NCBI RefSeq assembly: GCF_001458435.1
Contig: NZ_CYSF01000005.1
Span: 1 to 64,000 of the forward strand
Direction: 5' to 3'
Length of the DNA: 64,000 nucleotides
DNA from: Thalassovita mediterranea
Lineage (GTDB): Bacteria; Pseudomonadota; Alphaproteobacteria; Rhodobacterales; Rhodobacteraceae
In this document: positions 27,525 to 36,320 of the stretch, piece after piece
Layout: every line of letters starts with the position of its first letter
Numbering within the stretch: the first letter of the stretch is position 1
The notes under the pieces: generated by a model
Seen by the model: only the letters and a program-made list of their open reading frames with translations
Databases searched by the model: none
Told to the model about the DNA's origin: nothing
Translations under genes and position numbers: made by a program

Positions 27525-28709
27525 TTAAAATTCGATGTATTCCACCGTTGACCCAGCGGGTTTTGCATCCGAATTTGGCGGGCAGACCACCAGCGCATTT
27601 GCCGCTGCCAAAACAGAAAGGAGGGAGCTGTCCTGACGATCAAACACAGTGATTTTGCCGTCCGTGACAAGGGCGCGCATGTAGTGTTCACGCGGCCCGT
27701 TTGACCGCAGATCCGCCGTCAGCGTTGCTATTTTGCGCGGCTGCGCCTGCGTCGGCAGACCCTGCATGGCGCGCACAACAGGTAGTAGGAAAATCGCGCC
27801 GCAAACCATTGCAGATACAGGGTTTCCTGGCAGGCCGATCATCATCGCGCCACCGTGTTCCGGTGGCATTTGACCTGCCATCAGGGGTTTGCCTGGACGC
27901 ATGGCTACTTTGTAAAAACTGCGCTGCGTGCCAAGGTCCGCCAAGACCGGCGCAACCAGATCGTGATCCCCAACAGAGGCCCCGCCGATGGTGATCACCA
28001 GATCGGCGCCCTTTGCCAGATCAAAGGCGGTTTTCAGGCTATCCACGTCATCGCGGGCGATGGGCAGGATGCGGCAATGCGCACCGTGTTGGTCCAGCAT
28101 TGCCTTCAGGCCGAAGGTGTTGGAGGCGATTATTTGATCCGGCCCGGGCGTTTCACCGGGCATAACCAATTCGTTGCCGGTGGAGATTAGCGCCACGTCG
28201 GGGCGTTTGGCCACGGGCACCTCTGCGATGTTCATCGCGGCCAAGAGGGCGATGTCGGCAGGGCTGAGAATGCGAGGCGCGCTGAGCACGGTACCTTCGG
28301 TGAAGTCGCCGCCAGCGGGGCGGATGTTGTCGTTTGAACCGGGGGCGCGGGCGATGGTGATTGTGTCTGCGTTTCGATCCACATCCTCTTGGATCACAAC
28401 GAAGAAATCGCCATCTGGCAGCGGCGCGCCGGTGAAAATACGGATTGCGTCGCCTTCGCCAACGGTGCCGTCGAAACGCTGTCCGGCGGCGGCCTCACCG
28501 ACGACGATGAACTGCGCGCCGATCGCGACCGCATCGCGGTGCACCGCGTAGCCGTCCATGGCAGAGGCGGCGAAGGGGGGCTGGGTGCGTTTGGCGCTGA
28601 CCTCCTCTGCCAACACGCGGCCAGCGGCCTGAACCAGCGGCACGGTTTCGCTGCCCAAGCGGGGCGTCAGGGCAAACAGATGGGCGAGGGCGTCGGCGAC
28701 AGGGATCAT
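27525..28709 (-). CDS. moeA: Molybdopterin molybdenumtransferase MoeA
   Basis: A 394-residue enzyme that inserts molybdate into adenylylated molybdopterin. Key motifs are PPFAASAMDGYAV, TIGGASVGDHD and MMIGLPGNPVSAMV. The start at 28709 fits family N-termini ([12 protein letters not shown]). Its ATG overlaps the stop of the GIY-YIG gene by four bases (ATGA), so translation is probably coupled. It is the last gene of the trp/Mo-cofactor operon before lexA. Confidence 0.95.
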   Translation of the reverse strand: MIPVADALAHLFALTPRLGSETVPLVQAAGRVLAEEVSAKRTQPPFAASAMDGYAVHRDAVAIGAQFIVVGEAAAGQRFDGTVGEGDAIRIFTGAPLPDGDFFVVIQEDVDRNADTITIARAPGSNDNIRPAGGDFTEGTVLSAPRILSPADIALLAAMNIAEVPVAKRPDVALISTGNELVMPGETPGPDQIIASNTFGLKAMLDQHGAHCRILPIARDDVDSLKTAFDLAKGADLVITIGGASVGDHDLVAPVLADLGTQRSFYKVAMRPGKPLMAGQMPPEHGGAMMIGLPGNPVSAMVCGAIFLLPVVRAMQGLPTQAQPRKIATLTADLRSNGPREHYMRALVTDGKITVFDRQDSSLLSVLAAANALVVCPPNSDAKPAGSTVEYIEF

Positions 28710-29602
28710 GGTGCGGATTTCGATAGTTGTTGCGTTTCCCAATCTGCGTAGCTGACGCCACTCTCTGTTCTCCAAGAGCGACGACCATTGTCCGAACGTC
28801 CTGCGATAGCTGTAGAGGCTGCAGATGGGCTTGTGAATGCGTAGTTTTCGGTGAACTCGCCGACGCCATCTTGGACTTTGATGATACCTTTCGCAACGAA
28901 CTCGGCGTGGCGAATGGCATAACCTTCATTGTGTGCGCGCGTACCTATCCATTCTGGGCGACATTGAGAACCCTTTTGAACGATGAACTCGTTTCCCTGA
29001 AGGATGGCTTCCGCTTTGATATCATGTCTTGAAACGCTCATGTAGAAACGTGTCATGCTAGCACTGTCGCCGTGTTCGTCGGACGGTCTGCTTTCGGACG
29101 GTCGACGACGAGAGTTTAGGATATCTACTCTGATTGCAGGCAGCACAATCTGAAGATTCTCAAGAAAGCGCTCCATGTTTGAGGTCGCCGCTTCATTTAA
29201 GCTGGCGCCGCCCGGCGCATTACTATTCACAAGGGTTATGCCTTCGGCAGATGCCGCAAGCTCGACCATTCGTTTTTCGAGGTAGCGAACGTGAGCTTTG
29301 TGCAATCCATCATCTGAAGATGTTATCAGGACCGCATGCTCCCACCAGTCTTTTTCGCGCGCATGATCGGCGATACGCTGCGCGAGGTTTTCGGTTTCGC
29401 CGATGTAGACTGCGTTTTTTTCGTCCAATGTCCCAAGCAGCGCGTACACGCCTGTCCGTTGGGCATCTGAGCGCCGCAGGCCTTCGGCGATTTGGGCGCG
29501 GGGCAATTTTAAGACATGGCCCGTCCAATTGAACACCTCCGCAGTCAGCATCCCGTCAGGGTCGCCGTCGACGAAAAAGAGTTCTAGAGAGCGTCCCTTC
29601 AT
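28706..29602 (-). CDS. GIY-YIG nuclease with DUF4357 domain
   Basis: A 298-residue protein. The GIY-YIG domain has GVY (51-53), YIG (66-68), catalytic-type Arg76 in NLAQRIADH and the metal Glu109 in [11 protein letters not shown] linker with Ser/Arg/Glu follows, then a DUF4357-like C-terminal domain (about 205-290) with [30 protein letters not shown]. It lies between moaC and moeA with 4-base ATGA overlaps at both ends, which is unusual for an inserted gene. The base composition looks more A/T-rich than the neighbours. A role in DNA defence or repair is possible; no substrate is known. Confidence 0.85.
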   Translation of the reverse strand: MKGRSLELFFVDGDPDGMLTAEVFNWTGHVLKLPRAQIAEGLRRSDAQRTGVYALLGTLDEKNAVYIGETENLAQRIADHAREKDWWEHAVLITSSDDGLHKAHVRYLEKRMVELAASAEGITLVNSNAPGGASLNEAATSNMERFLENLQIVLPAIRVDILNSRRRPSESRPSDEHGDSASMTRFYMSVSRHDIKAEAILQGNEFIVQKGSQCRPEWIGTRAHNEGYAIRHAEFVAKGIIKVQDGVGEFTENYAFTSPSAASTAIAGRSDNGRRSWRTESGVSYADWETQQLSKSAP

Positions 29603-30075
29603 GTAGCAGTGTAACGGCCGGATTTGCCGCCGTCTTTCAGAGTGACGTGAATGCCGCCGATTTCCATTGCCTTATCAACGGCTTTGATCATGTCATACAC
29701 CGTGAGAGACGCGGTGGATACAGCGGTCAGCGCCTCCATCTCCACCCCTGTTTGGCCGGTGGTTTTCACCGTGGCTTCTACCCGCACGCCGGGCAGGTCG
29801 GGATCTAGGGTCAGGTCAACGGACACTTTGGTCACCGGCAGCGGGTGGCACAGCGGGATCAGGTCGGGCGTTTTCTTTGCACCCATGATGCCGGCCAGAC
29901 GGGCCACGCCCAGCACATCGCCTTTCTTGGCGGTGCCGTCGGCGATCATCTGATACGTAGTGTCCGCCATGCGGATCCAGCCCGCCGCGGTGGCGATGCG
30001 GCTGGTAACGGCCTTGTCGGAAACATCGACCATATGGGCGTCGCCCTTGGCGTCAAAATGGGTGAGGCCGGACAT
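29599..30075 (-). CDS. moaC: Cyclic pyranopterin monophosphate synthase MoaC
   Basis: A 158-residue enzyme that acts after MoaA to form cyclic pyranopterin monophosphate in molybdenum cofactor synthesis. Motifs include [42 protein letters not shown] and [20 protein letters not shown], which cover the active site. The start at 30075 (MSGLTHFD) follows family N-termini; a GTG at 30081 overlapping the trpC stop is possible. Its stop overlaps the GIY-YIG start by four bases. Confidence 0.95.
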   Translation of the reverse strand: MSGLTHFDAKGDAHMVDVSDKAVTSRIATAAGWIRMADTTYQMIADGTAKKGDVLGVARLAGIMGAKKTPDLIPLCHPLPVTKVSVDLTLDPDLPGVRVEATVKTTGQTGVEMEALTAVSTASLTVYDMIKAVDKAMEIGGIHVTLKDGGKSGRYTAT

Positions 30076-30077
30076 AG

Positions 30078-30893
30078 TCACATTCCCGAAGCGGTCAGCG
30101 GGTTCGCCAACAGGCGGCGGGTGGCGCTGGCCACGTCGTCGTTGCGCATCAGGCTTTCACCAATCAAGAAGGTACGGGCGCCGTAGCGGGCCATATCGGC
30201 CAGATCCTCGGGCGTGTTGAGGCCGCTTTCACTGACCAGCATGCGATCTGCGGGCACCAGTTTCGACAGCTGGCGGGTGGTGTCCAGCGTGGTTTCAAAG
30301 GTCTTGAGATTGCGGTTGTTGATGCCGATCAGGTTCGATTTCAAATGCGTCGCGCGTTCAAGCTCTTCGGCGTCATGCACCTCGATCAGGGCGTCCATGC
30401 CCCAGTCAAATGCCGCCGCTTCCAGTTCCGCCGCCTGCGCGTCAGAGACGGAGGCCATGATGATCAGGATGCAGTCAGCCCCAAGCGCGCGGGCTTCGGC
30501 CACCTGATAGGTGTCATACATAAAATCCTTGCGCAGAACCGGCAGGCTGACGGCATCGCGGGCGGCGACCAGAAATTCCTTCGCACCTTGGAACGACGGG
30601 GTGTCGGTCAGCACGGACAGGCAAGTTGCACCGCCATCCTCATAGGCCTTGGCCAGTTCGGGGGGATTGAAATCCTCACGGATCAAACCCTTGGATGGGC
30701 TGGCTTTCTTCACCTCTGCGATCAACCCGTAGCCCTGACGGTTGGCCTTGGCCAGCGCCGCACCAAAGGGGCGCACGGGCGAGGCGGCGCGCGCCTCTGC
30801 CTCGACATCGGCTAGGGGTTTGGCGGCCTTGTCTGCGGCCACTTCTTCCAGCTTGTAGGCTTTGATTTTGTCCAGAACGGTTCCGGTGCTCAT
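30078..30893 (-). CDS. trpC: Indole-3-glycerol phosphate synthase
   Basis: A 271-residue TIM-barrel enzyme of tryptophan synthesis, not fused to TrpF. Motifs are [64 protein letters not shown] and VSESGL. The start at 30893 ([10 protein letters not shown]) is preferred to the in-frame ATG at 30911 that would overlap trpD. It lies between trpD and moaC in one leftward operon. Confidence 0.96.
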   Translation of the reverse strand: MSTGTVLDKIKAYKLEEVAADKAAKPLADVEAEARAASPVRPFGAALAKANRQGYGLIAEVKKASPSKGLIREDFNPPELAKAYEDGGATCLSVLTDTPSFQGAKEFLVAARDAVSLPVLRKDFMYDTYQVAEARALGADCILIIMASVSDAQAAELEAAAFDWGMDALIEVHDAEELERATHLKSNLIGINNRNLKTFETTLDTTRQLSKLVPADRMLVSESGLNTPEDLADMARYGARTFLIGESLMRNDDVASATRRLLANPLTASGM

Positions 30894-30907
30894 ATCAGGG
30901 TCTTCCT

Positions 30908-31936
30908 TCAAGCTGTGGTAATGGCGGCCAGTTTTTCAACCGCCTGCATGGCCTTGCCGCTGTCGATGCTTTCGGCAGCGATTTCAACGCCTTCTTTGAG
31001 GGTGCTCACCTTATCCGCAACGATCAGCGCAGCGGCAGAGTTCAGCAGAACCGCATCGCGGTAGGCGCCTGTTTCCCCTGCCAGAAGCGCACGCATGGCG
31101 GTGGCGTTTTCGGCGGGCGATCCGCCAAGGATGTCGCGCAGGCGATGCACGGGCAGGCCCGCATCCTCTGGGTGGACCTCCAGCGGAGTGATTTTGCCCT
31201 GATCTAGCACGGCCACCTGTGTGGTGCCTGTGATGGTCAGCTCATCCGTGCCGTCGGACCCATGTACCAGCCACGCCTTTTCACTGCCCAGATCCAACAG
31301 CGTTTCCGCCATGGGGAAGATCAGGTCGACCGCAAAGGCGCCGGTCAACTGGCGTTTCACACCGGCAGGGTTGGTCAGCGGACCGAGGATGTTAAAGATG
31401 GTTTTGCAGCCCAGTTCCTGACGCACTGGCATCACGTGTTTCATCACCGGATGGTGCATCGGTGCCATCATGAAACCAATGCCTGCCTCGTCGATGGCGC
31501 GTTCGACCACATCGGGCTGCACCATCACGTCAATACCCAGCTCGCTTAGCGCATCAGCCGCGCCGGATTTGGAGCTGAGGTTGCGGTTGCCGTGTTTCGC
31601 AACAGGCACGCCCGCGCCTGCGACAACAAAGGCGGTCGCGGTGGAGATGTTCAGCGTGCCGATGCCGTCACCGCCAGTGCCGACGATATCGATCGCGCCT
31701 GCGGGGGCGGTCACTGACACGGCCTTGGCCCGCATCTGCGCGGCTGCGGCGGCGTATTCGGCGACCGATTCACCGCGCGCACGCATCGCCATCAGCAGGC
31801 CGCCCAGTTGTGCAGCGGTAGCGCCGCCTTCGAACATGATTTCAAACGCCATGTCGGCCTGTGCGCGGCTCAGCGGGCCTTCGGAGGCGGCGAAAATCAG
31901 CGGTTTGATCTGCGATGCACTGTCAGTCATTTTCAT
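30908..31936 (-). CDS. trpD: Anthranilate phosphoribosyltransferase
   Basis: A 342-residue enzyme that joins anthranilate to PRPP. The substrate loops are visible in [43 protein letters not shown] and [15 protein letters not shown]. Its ATG overlaps the trpG stop by four bases (ATGA), indicating coupling with TrpG. ATG at 31930 is an alternative start. Confidence 0.97.
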   Translation of the reverse strand: MKMTDSASQIKPLIFAASEGPLSRAQADMAFEIMFEGGATAAQLGGLLMAMRARGESVAEYAAAAAQMRAKAVSVTAPAGAIDIVGTGGDGIGTLNISTATAFVVAGAGVPVAKHGNRNLSSKSGAADALSELGIDVMVQPDVVERAIDEAGIGFMMAPMHHPVMKHVMPVRQELGCKTIFNILGPLTNPAGVKRQLTGAFAVDLIFPMAETLLDLGSEKAWLVHGSDGTDELTITGTTQVAVLDQGKITPLEVHPEDAGLPVHRLRDILGGSPAENATAMRALLAGETGAYRDAVLLNSAAALIVADKVSTLKEGVEIAAESIDSGKAMQAVEKLAAITTA

Positions 31937-32514
31937 GCCGGGGCCTTCATAATGTCGAGGAAGTTCTGCAGCAGTTTGTGCCCATGTTCCGATGCAATCG
32001 ATTCCGGGTGGAACTGCACGCCCTGAATGGGCAACTCACGGTGTTGCAGGCCCATGATGGTGCCATCTTCCAGTGCGGCGGTGATTTCCAGACACTCAGG
32101 CAGGGTGTCGCGATCCACCACCAGCGAATGATAGCGCGTTGCCTCGAACGGGCTGGGCAATCCCTTGAACAGGCCGAGGTTGTCGTGGTGCATCGTGCCC
32201 ATTTTGCCATGCACAATCTCATGGCAGCGTACAACATTGCCGCCAAAGGCCTGACCGATGGTCTGATGGCCCAGACACACGCCCATCAAGGGCGTTTTGG
32301 TTTCCGCCGCCGCCTGCGTCAGCGCGAGGCAAATGCCTGCCTGATCCGGGTCACAGGGGCCCGGAGATAGCAGGATACCGGCGGGGTTCATCGCCATTGC
32401 CTCTTGCACGTCCAGTGCATCATTGCGTTTAACCACCACTTCGGCGCCCAATTCGCCCAAGTAATGAACCAGATTGTAGGTAAAACTGTCGTAATTATCG
32501 ATCAGAAGCAGCAT
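31933..32514 (-). CDS. trpG: Anthranilate/aminodeoxychorismate synthase glutaminase component
   Basis: A 193-residue class I glutamine amidotransferase. The catalytic Cys80 is in [14 protein letters not shown], and the His-Glu pair is in GVQFHPESI. It supplies ammonia to TrpE, whose gene lies 2.3 kb upstream, beyond yibQ-like and rluE genes, and may also serve PabB. The start at 32514 fits family N-termini ([11 protein letters not shown]); ATG at 32523 is possible. It is the first gene of the trpGDC-moaC-moeA unit. Confidence 0.95.
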   Translation of the reverse strand: MLLLIDNYDSFTYNLVHYLGELGAEVVVKRNDALDVQEAMAMNPAGILLSPGPCDPDQAGICLALTQAAAETKTPLMGVCLGHQTIGQAFGGNVVRCHEIVHGKMGTMHHDNLGLFKGLPSPFEATRYHSLVVDRDTLPECLEITAALEDGTIMGLQHRELPIQGVQFHPESIASEHGHKLLQNFLDIMKAPA

Positions 32515-32656
32515 AGCGCCCATCTTTGTTCTTGGCAGGGCTGGTGTGCCCCCTCAGTCGCGGTATACTTGTTCAGGCTTGCGCCCCAGCGTCAAGGGGG
32601 GCAGGGGCGTCAAAGGGTCGGAAAACGACCTAATCGCAGAACATGAGGGGGCAGAT

Positions 32657-34081
32657 GTGGCACGGGGCACGATAGGTGGATTTCTCTTGGGCACGGTGGT
32701 GGCCGTGGGTGGTGTGGCAACCGTATCGGTGATGCAGACGATGAATGCGCCGTTGCCGGACGTGGGAACAGATCCGATGCCAGAGGCGGATCCGGTGGCG
32801 ACCGAACCCTTGGTGCCTGCGGGTGAGGGGGGTGATCAGCAACCCGTCGCAGAAGCGGCGGCTGACACCAGCGACGACGCTGAGGATGCGCCCGCCGCAA
32901 CGGGCCCCAAAGTGACAGACGAAACCCCAGCACAACCATCTTCTGACGCCAGTGAAAGCGCCCCAGCGCAAGTGGGCGACAATGATGACAGTCCCGCGCA
33001 GACAGACACACCGATCGCGCCAGAAGCAGCCCCGGCTGAGGATGCGCTGCCAGAGGCGGCGACAAATGGCGCTGCGCGGCCGGTATCCCCAGTGGATGCG
33101 CCAGGCGCGAGTGTCCCTGCAACCGAAATCCCTGCGCCGGACGCACCGGACGCGACCGAAGAAATGGCGCCCAAGGATGACCCCGGTGCGCGCCCTGAGC
33201 TGTCCGGTGTTCGCGAACCTGCGGTGATTGTGCCTGTGCCTGATCCTGCGCCGCCGCGTCCCGCGCTGCCAAAGGTAGGCGAAGAGGTAGACACAACCCC
33301 ACGTATCGGAACCCCCGCGACCCGCCTGACCGATAAGGATGAGGCAAAGGAGGAGGCCGTCGCGGCCGCTGTGGAAGCCGCAGAAATGGCGCCCTCGGCA
33401 GACACCCCTTTGCAGAAGTTTTCGGTTCCTTTTTCAAACCCTGATGGCAAACCGCTGATGTCGATCATCCTGATTGATCGCGGCGACAATGCGCTGGGGT
33501 TAGAAGCACTGGCCGCCTTCCCCTATCCGCTGACATTTGCCGTTGATGTGACAAGTGTGGAGGCCCTGGCGCGCATGCAGCAATACCGCGCGGCTGGGTT
33601 TGAGGTGATGGCATTGACCGACATCCCGCTGGGCGCCACGGCAGGTGACACGGAAACCCTGTTGCGCGCAGGTCTGCGGGAACTGCCAGAGGTCGTCGCA
33701 GTGATGGAGGGGGACGGCACTGGCCTTCAGTCAGATAAGGCGGTGTCAGATCAGCTGACCGCCGTGTTGCAGGAAACCGGCCACGGCGCAGTGTTTTTTG
33801 CCAAGGGGCTGAACACGGCGCAGAAACTGGCCAGCAAGAACGGCGTTCCTTCGGCCTCGGTCTTCCGCGATTTTGATGGAAAGGGGCAGTCGGCCACGGT
33901 GATGCGCCGCTTCCTCGATCAAGCTGCGTTCAAGGCGCGCCAACAGCCCGAAGGCGTGGTGATGGTCGGGCGTTTGCAGGCGGAGACTATATCGGCGCTC
34001 CTCCTCTGGGGGCTACAGGACCGCGCAACCCGCGTGGCGCTGGCGCCGATCTCGGCGTTGTTGCCATCTGCGCAGAACTGA
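32657..34081 (+). CDS. Divergent polysaccharide deacetylase (YibQ-like) with long acidic linker
   Basis: A 474-residue envelope protein. An N-terminal hydrophobic segment (about residues 4-22) is followed by about 230 residues rich in Pro, Ala, Glu and Asp, then the deacetylase-like domain that starts near KPLMSIILIDRGDNALGLEALAAFPYPLTFAVD. Members of this divergent family usually lack a full metal site. GTG at 32657 with GAGGGGG upstream is preferred over a longer ATG frame from 32546 that would place 37 unconserved residues before the membrane helix. Divergent from trpG; followed by a terminator. Confidence 0.82.
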   Translation: MARGTIGGFLLGTVVAVGGVATVSVMQTMNAPLPDVGTDPMPEADPVATEPLVPAGEGGDQQPVAEAAADTSDDAEDAPAATGPKVTDETPAQPSSDASESAPAQVGDNDDSPAQTDTPIAPEAAPAEDALPEAATNGAARPVSPVDAPGASVPATEIPAPDAPDATEEMAPKDDPGARPELSGVREPAVIVPVPDPAPPRPALPKVGEEVDTTPRIGTPATRLTDKDEAKEEAVAAAVEAAEMAPSADTPLQKFSVPFSNPDGKPLMSIILIDRGDNALGLEALAAFPYPLTFAVDVTSVEALARMQQYRAAGFEVMALTDIPLGATAGDTETLLRAGLRELPEVVAVMEGDGTGLQSDKAVSDQLTAVLQETGHGAVFFAKGLNTAQKLASKNGVPSASVFRDFDGKGQSATVMRRFLDQAAFKARQQPEGVVMVGRLQAETISALLLWGLQDRATRVALAPISALLPSAQN

Positions 34082-34098
34082 TCGCGCTCTCAGTTAGA

Positions 34099-34139
34099 AA
34101 ACAAAAAACCGGTCCGCATGTGCGGGCCGGTTTTGTTTT
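34099..34139. terminator. Bidirectional terminator between yibQ-like gene and rluE
   Basis: Long stem AAAACAAAAAACCGG...CCGGTTTTGTTTT with inner CCGCA/TGCGG pairing. It serves the two convergent genes on either side. Confidence 0.88.
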
Positions 34140-34161
34140 GAATTCACTATCAGGATACCAT

Positions 34162-34707
34162 TCAGGCGTCGCGCCACTGTCCCGGTTGCAACTGTCCCAG
34201 ATGCCAATCGCCGATGCGCACGCGGATCAGCCGCAGGGTGGGAAAGCCTACAACGGCGGTCATCCGGCGAACCTGACGATTGCGTCCCTCGGAAATGGTC
34301 AGTTGCAGCCAGCTATCAGGCACGCTCTTGCGCACACGAATGGGCGGCACGCGGTCCCAGACCTCTGGCGCCTCCAACCGTTCGGCGCGGGCAGGGCGGG
34401 TCATGCCGTCCTTCAGCTCTACCCCTTTGGCAAGCCGCGCCAGCGCCTCGTCGGAAATCTCGCCCTCAACCTGCGCCCAATAGGTTTTGGTCATCTTGTG
34501 ACGGGGGTTGGAGATTTTGGCCTGCAGCTTGCCATTATCTGTCAGCACCATCAGGCCTTCGCTGTCGCGATCCAGCCGCCCCGCCGGATAGACCTTCGGC
34601 ACGTCGATATGATCAGACAGGGTCGCGCGCTTGCTGCCCTCGGTCCCACGATCCGTGAACTGCGACAGCACATCAAAGGGCTTGTTAAACAGGATCACCC
34701 GCGTCAC
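34162..34707 (-). CDS. rluE: 23S rRNA pseudouridine synthase, RluE/RsuA family
   Basis: A 181-residue enzyme without an S4 domain. The catalytic motif is [19 protein letters not shown] with Asp46. The C-terminal [25 protein letters not shown] is typical of the RsuA/RluE branch. E. coli RluE modifies U2457 of 23S rRNA; the short form and lack of an S4 domain favour RluE over RluB/RluF. It lies just downstream of trpE on the same strand. Confidence 0.88.
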   Translation of the reverse strand: MTRVILFNKPFDVLSQFTDRGTEGSKRATLSDHIDVPKVYPAGRLDRDSEGLMVLTDNGKLQAKISNPRHKMTKTYWAQVEGEISDEALARLAKGVELKDGMTRPARAERLEAPEVWDRVPPIRVRKSVPDSWLQLTISEGRNRQVRRMTAVVGFPTLRLIRVRIGDWHLGQLQPGQWRDA

Positions 34708-34782
34708 GCCGCGCCCCTTTCAATGTTCAAAAATACTCCCGCCGGAGGCATGCCGCGATAGCGGCATCCCCAGCGCGACAGA

Positions 34783-36294
34783 TCAACTGTTGCCAGATCC
34801 GGTAAACCGCGCCGCATCCGCTGCTGCGCGACGGATGGCGTTGGATTTATGAACGGTTTCCATGAATTCCGCCTCTGGATCGCTGTCATAGACGACGCCG
34901 CCCCCGGCCTGAATGTACAGCTTCTGATCCTTCACAATCGCGGTGCGCAGGGCGATACACATGTCCATATCACCACCGGCACTGAAATAGCCCAAACCGC
35001 CGCCATAGATGCCGCGCTTTTCCGGTTCCAGCTCGTCGATGATTTCCATCGCGCGCACTTTGGGTGCGCCGGAAACGGTGCCTGCGGGCATACCGGCGAA
35101 GTAGGCGTCCACGGCATCCTTGCCTTCGTCCAGTTCACCCACCACGTTGGATACGATGTGCATCACATGGCTGTAGCGTTCGATGATGAACTCTTCGGTC
35201 GGCTTTACCGTGCCGATCTTGGCGACGCGGCCCACATCGTTGCGACCTAGATCCAGCAGCATCAGGTGCTCTGCCAGCTCTTTCTGATCGGCCAGCAGAT
35301 CCGCTTCCAGCGCCTTATCCTCGGCAGGCGTCGCGCCACGGGGGCGGGTGCCGGCGATGGGGCGAATGGTGACTTCGTTGTCAAAGACGCGCACCAGAAT
35401 TTCCGGGCTGGCGCCCACCACCTGAAAGCCGCCAAAGTTGAAATAGAACATAAACGGCGACGGGTTGGTGCGGCGCAGCGACCGGTAAAGTGCGAAGGGC
35501 GGCAGGGTGAAATCCTGCGTCCAGCGTTGGCTGGGCACCACCTGAAAGATGTCGCCTGCGCGGATATAGTCCTTGGCCTTCTCAACAGCGGCCAGATAGG
35601 CGTCTTTGGCAAAGTTGGACTGCGGCGGCGCAACTTCATCCGCCTCACCCAGATCGCGACTGGCCTGCGGCATGGCGCGTTCCATATCGCGCACCGCGTC
35701 CATCACCCGTTCAGCGGCCTGCGCATAGGCGGCGCGGGCGGATTGGCCGTCATTGGCCCAGACGGGGGACACAACGGTTACGTCGCCTTTGACGCCGTCC
35801 AGCACAGCGACCACCGATGGGCGCATCATCACCGCATCGGGCACGCCCAGCGGATCGGGGTTCACGTTGGGCAGGTGTTCGACCAGACGGATGGTGTCAT
35901 AGCCCAGATAGCCAAACAGCCCTGCGGCAGCGGCGGGGAGGTCGTCGGGCAGGTCAATCTTGCTCTCGGCAATGAGCGCACGCAGATTGTCCAGCGGGTT
36001 GCCCGCCTGATCCTCAAACGCATCCGGGTCAAAGCGCGACATGCGGTTGATCTGCGATTGTTCGCCGTGACAGCGCCAGATCACATCTGGTTTCATGCCG
36101 ATGATCGAATAGCGCCCGCGCACCTCACCGCCGGTCACGGATTCAAGCATGAAGGCGTCTTTCTGCGCGCCGGTCATTTTCAGCATCAACGATACCGGCG
36201 TGTCGAGGTCGGCGGCAAGGCGTGCGTATACAACCTGATTTTCACCGGCCTCATAGGCGCGGGCGAAATCGTCGTAGGAGGGAATGAGGTCCAC
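34783..36294 (-). CDS. trpE: Anthranilate synthase component I
   Basis: A 503-residue chorismate-binding enzyme. Motifs are GRYSIIGMKPDVIWRC (N-terminal regulatory part), FQVVPSQRW, SPFMFYFNF, IRPIAGTRPRGATPAEDKALEADLLADQKELAEHLMLLDLGRNDVGRV and the C-terminal GIYGGGLGYFSAGGDMDMCIALRTAIV. It makes anthranilate from chorismate with ammonia from TrpG. It follows the PpiD-like gene by 26 bases, leaving no room for a trp leader peptide between them. Confidence 0.97.
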   Translation of the reverse strand: MDLIPSYDDFARAYEAGENQVVYARLAADLDTPVSLMLKMTGAQKDAFMLESVTGGEVRGRYSIIGMKPDVIWRCHGEQSQINRMSRFDPDAFEDQAGNPLDNLRALIAESKIDLPDDLPAAAAGLFGYLGYDTIRLVEHLPNVNPDPLGVPDAVMMRPSVVAVLDGVKGDVTVVSPVWANDGQSARAAYAQAAERVMDAVRDMERAMPQASRDLGEADEVAPPQSNFAKDAYLAAVEKAKDYIRAGDIFQVVPSQRWTQDFTLPPFALYRSLRRTNPSPFMFYFNFGGFQVVGASPEILVRVFDNEVTIRPIAGTRPRGATPAEDKALEADLLADQKELAEHLMLLDLGRNDVGRVAKIGTVKPTEEFIIERYSHVMHIVSNVVGELDEGKDAVDAYFAGMPAGTVSGAPKVRAMEIIDELEPEKRGIYGGGLGYFSAGGDMDMCIALRTAIVKDQKLYIQAGGGVVYDSDPEAEFMETVHKSNAIRRAAADAARFTGSGNS

Positions 36295-36320
36295 TGTTCG
36301 TTTTCCTTTGCGATCCCGCC

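Noticed and set aside
36295-36320. Trp leader peptide and attenuator before trpE
   Set aside because: The gap to the preceding gene is only 26 bases, and no Trp-rich short frame is present.
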